Shown here one piece after another: positions 23,475 to 35,116 of a stretch of DNA of 64,000 nucleotides. The notes below the pieces were generated by a model. The model did not search any database. It worked only from the letters and a program-made list of their open reading frames with translations, and had not been told where the DNA came from. This DNA comes from Jacaranda mimosifolia. Lineage: Eukaryota > Streptophyta > Magnoliopsida > Lamiales > Bignoniaceae. Each line of letters opens with the position of its first letter. Within the stretch, counting starts at the first letter, position 1. Both the position numbers and the translations under genes were made by a program. Location: positions 15,915,001 to 15,979,000 of the forward strand of contig CM032128.1 of NCBI GenBank assembly GCA_018894105.1, written 5' to 3'.

Positions 23475-24865
23475 AATAAGTATTTTAATAATTATATCAT
23501 TTTCATATAAATTTAAATCATTTTGGATAGTATAGATTAATAATTTATATTAAATTAAATAAATAAATATATAAAAAAATGAAAGATAACTTATCTCTCT
23601 CATCTTTCTTTAAGCTTTTTCAATTTGACTTAATAACGAAGGGTTTCAGTTGAAGGCCATATCGACAAGCCTAATATGCTCTGATTGTGCTTGCACCTTA
23701 CTTGTCAACTCGAGGAAGAATATTTGATTCCACTTGCACTATAAAAAATAAACAAATTAACAAGCATTATTTAACGGGAGTTATTATGAACCTTTGCTAA
23801 TTGCTTTAATCTAGGTGAGTTTAATAACTCTCACAAATTAATAATAAACAATAGGAGTTTCTAGCATTTAGGGGCATTTTCACACCCTAAACAATAATAG
23901 TTAAATTTTAAATATTTTGATTATTTTTTAGGAAAATTAAATTATAATTGTGGGTGTTTTAAATTCTCACGTCCTTTCCATCTTTGATATTATAAAATTA
24001 AAAAAAAAAGTTTATAAACTCAATAAAGATAAATTCAATTTAAAATAACACTTAGTTATTTTTATTACTTTTTTCACACCAATGGTCAAATTAGACTAAA
24101 TTGAGTATTATTATTTAATTTATTATGGTCTAATTGAAAAACTTAATAACTATCTAATATATTTTAATTATTTTGTAATTAATAACATATTTTTCTCAAC
24201 TTTTCCATTTGTTTAGCAAATTATATTTTTTAAAATAAACAAATGCCCCTATTCGTTTTGTACGTTTTTCTCCTCTCATTGTACTCTTCTCTCTCTTTCT
24301 CTAGACCTCAAATTTGAGCTATCTTTTGCAAAGCTGCCATTATTGTTTCCACCATGCTACTATGTAGCCACAATCTCCATTTCTTATTAAGTATGTCCTC
24401 TTGGTTGAGAGCCCCCAATTTTATATATTTAAATCCCTAATTCCATATGAATACATGAATTCACATATAAAGTAGTAGAAATTAATCAATTGAAACCTAA
24501 TTATGAATTTAGAATTGGAATATGGAATTGAAGTCCAATATTATCAAAATTTCTATTATAGATGGAATGGAGCTAGACTATTCAAACATTTTCAAGCATT
24601 TTATTTTTATTAATTCTTTCATTTTTAGGGATTAGGCCTTCTTAGTTGCTTATGCGATTGATTTTATCGACTCTTTCTTATCTTATAAAGTGTGTATTTG
24701 TGAATTTTAATTATGATTATGAAATTTTAGGTCTTATTTAAGGGGGATTTCACTTTGGGTTAAGAGAGAAATGGTTGAATTGAGTGTAAATTTTCTTATT
24801 AATGTAAAGGGGTGTGATCCTAATTATATGGATGTTAAAGATCATAATTGTTGTTTAGGACTATG
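23475..24865. other. CACTA interior, no recognisable gene
   Basis: Short interrupted frames only. A CT-rich run at 24273-24305 (TTCTCTCTCTTTCTCTAGACC) lies in a leader-like context, but no long open frame follows. This may be decayed CACTA gene sequence; I could not recognise transposase motifs. Confidence 0.4.
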
Positions 24866-26999
24866 GAGTCAAGTATAGCATGAGAATTCAAGTAATAAAG
24901 CAAAAATAGCTAAATCAAACTCAGCTACACTTAATCCAAGGATCAAATCATGCTTCTAAAATAGATTTGGTTGAAGAAAATTACCTTGACTACTCAAAAT
25001 CCAAGGTAAGAAGGATGACAATGTGAACTTTTCAAAACTGTGTCCCCTAGCGCAGTAGAGAACCAACAACGTTTACCCTATCAAATCACATTCGAATTGG
25101 CTGAAATTTGGATAGCACCTCCCTAACACTATTGAGGATATCCAATACAAATTTCAGCAAAATCAAAGATCAGAACATGTACCAAAATCACGTCCAAAAT
25201 TTCTGTGCTACGGTGGGTCTCCAAGAGCAAAGCTTTCCAATTGTCAAGCCTCTAATGAAATAATCCACACACCCAAGGTAAGCTCCAAAAAACCTTTAGT
25301 GAGCTGGAACACCAATGGATGAAGAAACGATGAAGGCTGAATTTAGGTGGAAAAGGTGAGGAAAATATGTGTGAAACTTCAACACATGAGTGGATCACAA
25401 TTTTGGAGGGAAAAAGAGAATCTAGCATGAATTATAAGTAATGTGGCTGGCCACCTCTGTTTATAGATGAAGAGGTGTGATGCATCCCATGAGTTAGGGT
25501 GCCAACTAAGCAAGGCCACTTGTATATGAAATGTGAATTTTACCTGCATTTGAATTCATTTGGAGTCTTCATTTCATCTTATGAAATGTCTTGCAAATTA
25601 ATTCTAAATGCACCACAAATGAACTCCTTCATTTGAATTTTTCTCCAAAATTAATTCCTCCCATTAATTAAATTAACTTATTAATTTAATTAATTGATCT
25701 TGACTTAACTTCTTAAGCCATCCAACTTAACTCCTTAAGCTAGAAGGGGTTAACCCCTTAAGTTAACTTGACTAATTTGTCATATGGCACCAATTAAATT
25801 AACTCCTTAATTTAATTGGTCCAATTTAATTCTTTAAATTATTTTAATCAAGTTAAAAATTAAATCAATCAAGCCAAAATGACTAAAAATCAGCCAACCA
25901 TTTTCTCCATAAAATCAGTTGCTAGGAATTTTCTAACTCTTAGAAAATTCCCTTTATCAAATAGAACTTCCTTCAGGCTTTTGTGTGTGACCCATTAGGT
26001 TCTCCTATTCATTAGACATGGGCTCACAACTCTTGTGATATTTAGAATATTAAAATATTCACATTAGTTTAAACTTCTTTCAACTAATAATTCAATTCAA
26101 TTAATCTCTATTAATTGAAGAGTATCCAATCTCCATGGTCGATGTCCAACCTCAAGCCCATGCAGCCCAACTAATTGGTCAAAATGAATATGTTCTTGGT
26201 CAATCATTTTAGGTCTACACTTGCCATGCAAATACGACCCTTCTATTTCCTATCTCCCAAAAGAGGCGTAGGGCAAGATATTTGCTGGCTCCCTAATAAC
26301 CTCGATAACTATGTTCCTATTCCCAATGTTCGATTTCCCTCTGTGACCTCATGTTTGAAAAAGTACTTTTCCAAATTGCCATACTACCTCGCATAAGAAT
26401 TTCTTGGAATCAATCATTATAGAAGACATAAGAGATGCATGCGCCCTTCAAAACGACGAAGAGAAGGATCCCATCTTGGATCTCACAAACTTCCATGCCT
26501 AAGTAACTCATAACCAATATCAACCTAGATCACCCTCAAAGTGGTCAAGGAATAGACAAAGTATGGGACCCTAAACACAAGGTTACCATAGATCTTCAAG
26601 TTTAAGAACTAATTATATACACTAGCGTAAGCTGGAGAACTTGCCACTACCAACTTACCACTTTGGCTATCTAGTGCATTGTCCAGGTGGCCTTTTTGTG
26701 AACTTGTTCTCTAACAAACACCTATATCTAACATAGAGTGCTCATGAAATAGAGAAATATCCAACCTCTTGGATTTATGCATTGTTAGTGTAGGTCTATC
26801 TGAATTTTAGATGCCCTGTCTCATAAGATTCTATGACTTGAAATATTTTAAGATCACGCTATGTAATTTTTATGATCACGACCCAATATGTGACCAAGTC
26901 CCATAGTTTTGTGTGATCTAAGGGCTTCAGCCAAATGCTAGTGAAGTAAAATAAACATAAGATGAAGATGGCCACTAAAATGTGAAGTGAAGTCCCATA
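24866..26999 (-). repeat. 3' LTR of the deleted copia element (5'-truncated)
   Basis: It aligns over its whole length with the LTR at 47519-49700 in inverse orientation, including the LTR phrase CTTGAGGTTGGACATCGACC and the repeated 'ttaaggagttaagtt' segment. It lacks the first 90 or so LTR bases because the deletion from gag runs into the LTR. Confidence 0.8.
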
Positions 27000-27270
27000 C
27001 CATTTATATGCTCGTGAGACTTTTGGAGCTCATTGGACATAAAAGCCAACATGAGGCATTGTGTTTGTAGATCACCATCCATGAACTTCGCGAACGCTTC
27101 ATGTGCCTCATTGGTGGCATCATCGCTAATGGTGTTCGGCAGACTTTGAGTAAGCACATAAGTCCTTATATCGGAATCAAGAATAATTTTGAGGTTTTTA
27201 AGCTAACCTTGGAAGTTAGGCCCGATAAGTTTATTGTTCCCAACATAACGTTCAGTGGATTCTTAGCAAT
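27000..27270 (-). pseudogene. copia gag N-terminal fragment
   Basis: Minus-strand translation gives SLPNTISDDATNEAHEAFAK, FMDGDLQTQCLMLAFMSNEL and QKSHEHINGM, the N-terminal copia Gag (UBN2/gag-polypeptide family type) also seen at 43850-44000. It begins where an ATG is expected (here ATT, near 27270) and ends abruptly in LTR sequence. Non-functional. Confidence 0.75.
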
Positions 27271-28540
27271 TTGAGTTGAGATTTCAAAAATCTACAAAGG
27301 CAAAAAAGAAAGTATAAGTATGTGATTGAATATTTGATATTAAAAACATGTTCATGGACTTTCACACATGTTTTTCTCCCATTATTTTATCAATTTTCCC
27401 ACTCCCTTGAAGAATTCGATAAATCTCATTTCATAGTGAAAATCAAGGCCCCAAAGACTTGTTAGTAGATCCACCTATCGTGTGCCATCCACAAACAATT
27501 AAAAGGTATGCAACTTTTGCTAATTGCATCTCTATGCAACCCTTAATATATTTTGCCTCACTTTTCATGTAGACCCACATGTTGTGCACCATCTACATTA
27601 CTAGGTGTTAAGTTGGACCTACCAATCAAAGTTTGATTTGAAACCACACTATGTCATCCAATGTGTCGTGTGCCATCACACAAATATAGTAGCATCACCA
27701 TGTGATATACTATTAGTAGAAGGCATGGATTAATTAAAACTCTTTTTAATTTGTATTCATTTTGACTTAATATTTGAAAGCACTTAAACTCTTCTAAGTG
27801 GAGGGGTTTTCTTGCCTGCAAAGATCTCATCAATTTTATTTTCTTATTTAGGTTTTCTATATCCTAACAATGCATTTATACATTAATAGGATATGAAAAG
27901 CATAAATAAGTAAATGCACCTAGCATGCTCTTATGGTGGGATGACCATGAGCCTTAATTAAGTAGTTCACTTAGAGCCATAAGTGCATTACATAGTTGAT
28001 TTTAAGTGGGTTGATTAAATCTATCTATTACATAAATGTATCCCCATAAATTCATGTCTAAGGACTAATTATATGAACTAGTGTAAGCCAAAGAACTTAC
28101 CACTACCGACTTGCCACTTCGGCTATCTAGTGGATTCTCTGGGTGGGATTTTAGTTAACTTGCTCTCTAACAAGCACCTACTAACATACACCTATGTCTA
28201 ATATGGATTGGTCATAAAATGGAGTAATATCCAACCCCTTTAATTTATGCAGCGTTAGTGCAAGGCTGTTTTAATCTTAGATGCCCTGTCTCATAAGATT
28301 CTATGACTTGGAATATTTTAAGATCACGGCCATGTAAAAGTTGTTTCATGATCACTACCCAGTGTGTGACCAAGTTTCGTTGTCTTGTGTGATCTAAGAT
28401 CTTCAACCAAATGCTAGCGAAGTAAAATAAGCATAAGATGAATATTGCAATTGAAATATGAATATCATTCAATCAAGATTGTATCACAAGTGAAATAGTT
28501 TACATGCAAATCTAATTGCTTGCAGGGCACTATTCCAACA

Positions 28541-31500
28541 GATTATTTGATCATCTAATAATGCTGTATTTTCCTTATCTATTACTCTTTGGATATTGGA
28601 GTATTTTTTAGTATTTTACAATGGGCAGCATCTCCTCTTATTGCATCTAGCCTTGGTTTGGGAGAAAAACTAATATATCAATAAACAATTAAAAATTGAA
28701 AATAGAAAAATTGACGACAAGATTACAAGGTTTCTTTCAAGCTAAAATTGAGGTGCTCTCTCTTGATTTCAACATTGTGAAACATTCATGGCAAGAAAGA
28801 GCCAAGGTAGTTGTATTTTACGCCAAATTATGCAGAAGTATCTTTTGTCAATATTATTTTGTTTGGTCTTGCCAAAAAAATGATGCTAAATGCAATACCG
28901 TATAAAAAGAGTAGTTATCCCAAAAACTCCCATTCTTTCAGCTTGTCTTTTCACATCCATTAATGTGGTGGACAAGGTCTAATGAGATTGCAATTGTTTG
29001 TACATATTACTTTAATTCCTTCATTTCTGGCGAAGCTACACTTATTTGGTGAATAAATTTTATAATTGAAATCCACAAAATCCTTCACTAAAATAATGTG
29101 AATATTTGATTTAATTTCTCCTCTGCTGGTTTTTTGGGTTAAATTTATGTATGAAATTTTTACGAGAATATTCCATATTTGCACTTGCTATTGACCATTC
29201 TTTTTAGAACATGTCCACCTTCTTTAGATGTGTTTCACATAAATATGATATCTTGAAGAAATTGAAATGTTACTATGTGGCATATCTATAATAGTTTTTA
29301 GCTCCAAAGTATGTAATAGTCTTAAAAGGCACTGGATCAAAGTCTAATGAGTTTCTATGTTCGGACTATCTTTCACTTATTTATTTGTGTGTTGATTGGA
29401 TATGAAATTTCATTTAATGATTTTTGTATGTCTATTTCTACATCACTTCCCCCTTAACTAGGTTCAAACTTTGGAGTATGGAGGAACAAGAGCTTCCACT
29501 GAGCACAAATTTAAGTAATGGGGTTTTTTTTGACAATAATACACGGTATGTTCTGGTAACAAACTTCTTCTAGTGTGACAAAACACTTGCCCATTTTTGT
29601 TCTTTGCGTACTTTAGTAGAGGGCAACATGTGGTAGAGAAGATGAAAGTGTGGCAACTCCACCAAGAGAACACAATAAGAGGTTCTGTATTCTACTATTC
29701 AAGTTTTTATGGGCAAATAATGGGATAGTTTAGATCTTTATCTTGGTCCTTATGATTAGCTTCTTATGCAAGTGAATAATTTCCATTCTACAAGCCTTTT
29801 TTTCTTGATTTGAAATGTGCATATATTGTGAAGTCTTTTTCTGCTTCCTTGCTTTCAAGATTCTAGAGTGAAAGGTGAAATAGAACTTTTTAGAATTTAA
29901 GTAAGTTGTGAGGGCAGTTAATCTGAACAAGAGAAAACATGTAAAAAGTTGAAGATATTTGCACTTTATCATTTTTCTTTATATTTTCTAGCTGATATAT
30001 CCCCCTAAAGGAATTGGTGTAAGGGAATTGTATACCTTGTTAACTATAACCGTTGTTCTCATTTTTTAGGTATGTGCACTTTACGTATCTTCTCACATTG
30101 TTAAAGATTTTATTACCTATTTCGAGCTTTACCCTCTATAAACATCATGTCTAGAGTGAAAAAATGATCTTTTACTTGTGGCCCTATCTACTGGTAGAAC
30201 AATTGCATTGTTATGCATTCAACACTTATAGATCTTCTTAGTCTTTTAATTTTCTCTCCTAGTAACTTGTTGCTGATAGTCTGAACCACAAAAAAGAAAA
30301 TTTAGTATAGTTTTCATGCATTGATCAAAGCATTCTCTAATTTAAAATTAATTGTAGGGAGGTTCAATATTTTTGTTCTATACAACTTGTTTCGTGTCAC
30401 TTATTTGGTGGCTTTTCATATGTGACCATTTTGAGTATTTGACCTCTTCATGATAACTCTTTTTATTGTACTGAAATATTGAATTTAGCCCAATTTGTTT
30501 GCATTAAAGTACTTGATTGTTAAACCTCAAAAGTTTTGGTGCTTTTAGTTCAGCAGCTAGAACTAAAAAAGGTGCACATAGAAATGTTCCCATCAATACT
30601 ATTGTTGTGTAGGTGACTTTTGATAACTTTTTGAGTTATTTGGTTCCATATGAGTTTCTTAATATAATTGGCATGTTTGCATTAATGGCGCAGGCATGCG
30701 ATTTGAATATTGTTGGATAATAATTTTCCCAATAACTCGTCACTCTTGGCAACAAGATGCATGAATTAACCAAATTTAAAACATAACTCTAAAGGCTGAA
30801 GGCATCCAAGGCTTGTAAACTGATTAATATTAGTGAACAATCTCAAGTTCTTTCCTCGATATTCTTAATGGATTGTTGCCGGTGAGGGTAAGATTTGCTT
30901 ATAGCCGTACTAGTTTAAGTTCAGTTATTACTTGTTTTATAAGTACTTGTAATTATCTTTTACAATTTTGAATATTTTGCTCTTGTGTGTCTAGATAGAT
31001 GATGCATCCTTTTCCCATTTCCATAGGTGGAACAGTAAGGGACCTTTGTTCGTGGTCGACATTAATTGGTAAGTACCTTAATCTTAACATTTTCCCTCGT
31101 CTTTAGGAAAAAGTGTTGGAATAATTGTCCATATTAGTTTACGTTTGTTGACCTAGAGGGAAGGAAATCAAGATTGACTCAATACTCGCATCACTTTTTC
31201 ACTATATGAGGTTCAAAGATATATCTTAAGAGGTGTATGAAAGAAGTGGAAGGAAAATTTTGAAGAACGTCCAATATGGTCATCCTTATTTCGTGATTTA
31301 CAGTACCTCCATATGCCCAACCACAAGTTTCTCTGTTATGCTTACATAATGCTTCTTACTTGTAAAAATTATGATATATTATTATAATTAGTGATTTTTA
31401 TATTAAAATATTATTTTTTGTACGAGTTCTCATTAAATTTGATGTTGGATTTGCCTTTATATTAATTGATTGATATACTATTGTCTTTAGGTACCATTTG

Positions 31501-31680
31501 ACTCAAAATATATGATCACTATTTAATCGGTTGTAAATTTACAGTTGACATTTGTAATTTAATTTATAATCACCATTCAATTTTTATTATATAGAATTTA
31601 ATAATTGATTCAATTATTTCTCTAATCACGATTTGGTTATTAATATGTATGCATTAGTATTTAGTTCCGATATTTTTTGT
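28541..31680. other. CACTA right interior, no recognisable gene
   Basis: About 3 kb of AT-rich DNA with only short frames on both strands. Possible splice-like and exon-like fragments around 29460-29700 and 30840-31080 could be remnants of CACTA genes, but no TNP2-type motif was recognised, so I leave it unassigned. Confidence 0.4.
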
Positions 31681-32383
31681 TTCTATTGTATATATATTAG
31701 CAATTGGTTCAATTTTGTTTTTTATTATCACTATTCGGCTACAAGTACATACATTTTAGCAACCAATTTAAATTATTGTTGCAACCACGATTTGATTGCT
31801 TATATGTACACATTTGCAATTAATTATTATTATTTTTGCAACCATTATTTGGTTTTTGATATTTACATATTAGCAACCAACAACTAATTTTTTGGTCACT
31901 AAATCATACAAAATGCAACAAGTATTGTGATAATATTTCAAAACTATTGCAACTAGTTATTTGATCGCTAAAAAATTTTCTTTAGCAACAACATTTTTAT
32001 CATCACAATATGGTCACTAAAATATGTGAAGTAAGGTAATTGTTGCAACCATTTAAAAATTATTGGAACAGGTGATTTGGTTGCTAAAGGATCACCTTTT
32101 ACCAACCAAAATGATATGGCCATTATATGTGTAACTATAGTGACCATGATAATGTTAAAGTGACCAAGGACTTTTATTTTAGCAAGTAAAAAATTCGTTG
32201 TAAATTATTCAATCATTAATGACCATTATTTGATTTTCGCTAAACATGCAATTTTAGCATCAAAGTTAATAATTGGTCACTAAGCACTTTTAGTAGCTAT
32301 CCTGTTGTGACCAACATAGCGACTATTTTCTTACTTGTAGTGACCAAGAATAATAATCACTAAAGCTAGTTTTTCTTGTAGTG
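31681..32383. repeat. CACTA right subterminal repeat region and terminal inverted repeat
   Basis: Dense copies of GGTTGCTAAA / TTAGCAACCA and GTGACCA / TGGTCACTA occur in both orientations (for example 31758, 31868, 32030, 32080, 32150, 32275), ending in TTTTTCTTGTAGTG. The same motifs occupy the left end, as expected for the binding-site arrays at both ends of a CACTA element. Confidence 0.85.
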
Positions 32384-32522
32384 TCCTCTAAAGATGGTTT
32401 CTTTTATTGTTGCTAAAACCTCGGTGGTAGAGGTGGTTTAAGAGTTGAAGTTTATCCTTGTTTGTTGTTTGATGGAAAGTTGGAGTTTGTATCCATCATA
32501 GATTATAAGTGTTCAACAATAT
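32384..32522 (-). pseudogene. Athila-like gag fragment right of the CACTA insertion
   Basis: The minus strand aligns with the plus-strand copy at 33365-33475 (shared 'acttcaactctta' and 'gccacctt' phrases) and continues into the fragment at 10012 across the CACTA insertion. At 32522 homology stops and an oppositely oriented leader begins. Confidence 0.75.
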
Positions 32523-33604
32523 TAATTTTGAGCACTAACGTTTAGTTCTATCCTTTTCTTTTATTAACTTATTTATTTTCTTTTGTTATTTTATTTTAGA
32601 TATTTCAGCAATGGTATGAAGGATAATCAGGAGCCAAATTAGTATCATTTGATCTGGTGTAGATAAGCACTTCAGCGAACAAATACAATACAGTTTCATA
32701 AGATGTAATCTAATTGAGTTTGTTCTCATTCTCACTAAAGGACAAAGCAAAGACTTGGTTGGAGTTATTGTCAGTGGGATCTATTACCACATAGGAGGAA
32801 TTAGTTCCAAAGATAATTTGGCTGAATGTTTTCCACCATTGAGGATAAGTTGAGGATGAAATTATCTCCTTAGTCCAATTTCATTAAGGATCATTTTATG
32901 AAGCTTGGGAAAGGTATAAATAAATGATTAAAACTTTTCTTCATCATGTATTGAAAAATGACTTCAAGTACAAATGTCCTACAATAAGTTATCCGCACAA
33001 TCCAGAAGTGTAGTTGATGCTATTGCTACACAAATTACACTTACGGGAAAAAAGATTGGTGAATCTTTTAAGTTATTCAAATAGATGGTAGCCAATAGTT
33101 ATTTATGCCCAATTGAGAGATTAATTCAACTCAATAAAGTTGCAGAAAGTTATGAGGTGGATGCAATTTTATCCAGTTTTGAGAAGAAGGTTGACATGCT
33201 TGCAAGTCTTATAATTCGGCAAGTGTAGTAGGTGCCAGTAGTAGAGAGCCTATTTATCACTTGCAATATTTGTAGAGATCTACATTAGAGTAATCACACA
33301 CTTTGGAAATGCTGAAGTCTGTGGGAACATCAACAGGAGTCAAAATAACCATATTGAAACACTTACAATCTTTGATGGAGACAACAACTATCCATTGAGC
33401 AACAACTAATGGTAAACTTCAACTCTTAAGCCACCTTTATCAGTGAGCTTTTAGGAACAAGAAAAGAAATCATCTTTAGAAGATATGCTCATGTAGTATA
33501 TGGTGAAGAATAGTGAATATATGGCAAAGAATAGCACAACTCTTCAAAGCTAGTCAACTTCAATAAGGACATTAGAAATGCAAGTTGGGACTGCTGCAGA
33601 GATC
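32523..33604 (+). pseudogene. Inverted leader-plus-gag segment of an Athila-like element
   Basis: On the plus strand a leader similar to the minus-strand leader at 33605-33710 is followed by Athila Gag: SLKDKAKTWLELL, SFYEAWERYK, MVANSYLCPI, ILSSFEKKVDMLASLI, then with stops DMLM-stop-YMVKNSEYMAKN and LEMQVGTAAEI at 33604. This is the conserved Gag order, but it faces the opposite way to the surrounding element. Frames are interrupted. See findings for the rearrangement. Confidence 0.8.
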
Positions 33605-33737
33605 CCTAAAATAAACTAACAAAAGAAAATAAATAAGTAAATAGAAGAAAAGGTTAGAACTAAAACTTGATGCTTAAAATTAATATTAGCAAAAACTAAA
33701 TAATTTTAATTCCCTGACAATAACACCAAAAACTTCT
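33605..33737 (-). other. Leader and primer-binding site of the Athila-like element
   Basis: Plus-strand TCCCTGACAATAACACCA (33711-33728) is a degenerate inverse of the classic Athila primer-binding site (TGGCGCCGTTGCCGGGGA on the element strand, known to pair with tRNA-Asp). It is followed by AAAAACTTCT and the LTR. The leader reads TTTAGTTCTAACCTTTTCTT on the minus strand. Confidence 0.8.
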
Positions 33738-35116
33738 TGATGAAAAATGAGTAATGTAAGCAATCATGCAAACACACATGATGCAACAAGGAAGCGCCAA
33801 TCCCTTGAGAAGCTAAACTAGCCGCTACTAAGTATTAATATATCACACGCTTATTTTGTTCAAACAATAAATAATTGTGTAGGGTTGAAAAATTAAACTA
33901 ATAAAATTAGAATGCTGATATAGTTTTTAGTCAAGATATGGAAGCCTAAAATCATGATTTCATCTATCAAAGTGGTTTGTTACCTTATTTACTTCTTATA
34001 AAATTATTAATAGGTCATTAATCTTGAGTATTATGCAACTTCGAGGTTTTCCCAAATTACTAGCAATCAAATTTCTAATTTGTTCAATTAATTATATTCC
34101 TATGCGACTATCTAAATTATGGATGAGATTGATCCACTTAATTGATTGCCTCGGGTAGACATGTATATTTCTATCCTACTTGCAAATTAATTAATTAATT
34201 CCTTTGTTTGAATAATTTAATCTAAGCTCTTCTATTGTCATTCAATTCCTAAGTTATCTCTTCCAAGATTTCTCTAGGATATAGAGATACTTGTACTTCC
34301 AATTAGACAATTCTCTAGGATATAGGGATGCACTTAACTATTGATTAGACATGAATCAAATAGAAAATCGGACACAATAGAATGGATAACTCATAATGCC
34401 ATTAATTTTACATAAGAAAGTAATGTAAACAATTTATCTGAAGAATCCATCATAATCCCAGAGTAATGAATTAATTCCTAATTGAATTGACAAATTAAAC
34501 ATAAATAAAATGAAACATAGTTGAGAAACATAGAAGTAAAAAGAAAATCAAAGGGAAAAAAGAAATTCTATTGTTAGATGAATTTGAAAGAAAATCAAAG
34601 GGAAAAAATAAATTCTATTGTTAGATGAATTTGACATTCACTTTGTCCTCATTCGAATCTTAAAATCTCGTGGAACTTCTAGCCTTCAGTCAAGAAACCA
34701 AAATTAGAACCCTAACTAAGCTTTTCAAAAATCTATTTATACTTTGAAACATAATTTGTTGGAAAAATAAAGAAAAAGAATAAATAGAACAACTCTTTTG
34801 CTCATCCTTAAATTAAATTAGAAGAAATCATGTCAATTTTCCCACCAACTTATGTCAAGTTGTCCCTTTTTTGCAATTTTTTGATTCTTGTCCCCGTAAT
34901 TCCTATGTTTCCTCAATTAGCAAGAGAATTTATAATTTTTAAATAAGAAAATTATTTGTTAAGTCCTCAATCTTATTTTAAAATAAACAAGAATAATGAT
35001 TTAACAACAATACCTGATTTTATGGTTATTGAACACCTTTAAATTTTAAACTTATATGATGAGATGAAAATGTATGATTTTGAATATTATGAAATGAGGT
35101 TAAAATTTGCATCACA
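33738..35116 (-). repeat. 5' LTR of the Athila-like element
   Basis: The 3' end of the LTR (minus strand TTTTTCATCA) is fixed by the adjacent primer-binding site. The start TGTGATGCAAATTTTAACC at 35116 is a guess from the TG...CA rule. The length would be about 1.38 kb. It contains two copies of 'tctctaggatatag' (near 34272 and 34313) and an exact-length 47-bp tandem duplication (34540-34633). No second LTR was found for comparison. Confidence 0.6.
34540..34633. repeat. 47-bp tandem duplication
   Basis: Two adjacent copies beginning AAAGAAAATCAAAGGGAAAA and ending TTAGATGAATTTG (34540-34586 and 34587-34633) differ at a single base, so the duplication is recent compared with the surrounding decay. 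Confidence 0.9.

Larger units (their letters stand above)
24866..28540 (-). mobile_element. Internally deleted Ty1/copia element (family shared with 42397 and 57671 copies)
   Basis: On the minus strand: LTR start TGTTGGAATAGTGCCCTGCA at 28540, about 465 bp of LTR, then leader from about 28074, a gag start near 27270, gag to about 27000, and directly a second LTR lacking its first 90 bp or so (26999 to about 24866). Nearly all of gag-pol, the 5' LTR remainder, the primer-binding site and the proximal leader are missing. Identity is shown by extended similarity to the plus-strand copies, such as 'tctaagat', 'gataagttggatat' and 'ccaattagttgggctgcatg' phrases. The left border is uncertain; GATTA occurs at both 24715-24719 and 28541-28545, a possible duplication. 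Confidence 0.8.
10013..32383. mobile_element. CACTA (En/Spm-type) DNA transposon, 22.4 kb including nested insertions
   Basis: The left end is CACTACAAGAAAAAATAG at 10013 and the right end is its inverted form CTAGTTTTTCTTGTAGTG ending at 32383: 14 perfect terminal bases plus TAG after one mismatch. TCC is duplicated at 10010-10012 and 32384-32386, the 3-bp duplication typical of CACTA elements. Both ends carry many subterminal copies of GGTTGCTA and GTGACCA-type motifs in both orientations. Removing the element and one TCC rejoins an Athila gag that matches the uninterrupted copy near 33470. I found no recognisable transposase, so it is probably non-autonomous or decayed. Confidence 0.93.
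8870..35116 (-). mobile_element. Athila-like Ty3/gypsy element, split by a CACTA insertion and internally rearranged
   Basis: Read on the minus strand: LTR 33738-35116, primer-binding site 33711-33728, leader to about 33605, an inverted gag segment (32523-33604, plus strand), gag 32522-32384, then across the CACTA insertion gag 10012 to about 9480, protease about 9430-9115 and directly the integrase C terminus (9060-8870). The two gag parts join seamlessly if the 22.4-kb insertion and one TCC are removed. Reverse transcriptase, RNase H and the integrase core are missing, so this is an internally deleted copy. The 3' LTR was not recognised. Confidence 0.75.

Noticed and set aside
24715..24721. 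GATTA followed by TG as the left border of the minus-strand copia element
   Set aside because: It matches the 5 bases after 28540, but about 145 bp between it and the last LTR homology do not resemble the family LTR; kept only as an alternative.
28685..30000. Candidate CACTA transposase exons
   Set aside because: Short frames on both strands show no TNP2- or DUF4216/4218-type motif that I can recognise.
31633..31887. Plus-strand frame of 84 residues resembling a membrane protein
   Set aside because: It overlaps the CACTA subterminal repeat array; its periodicity comes from the repeated motifs.
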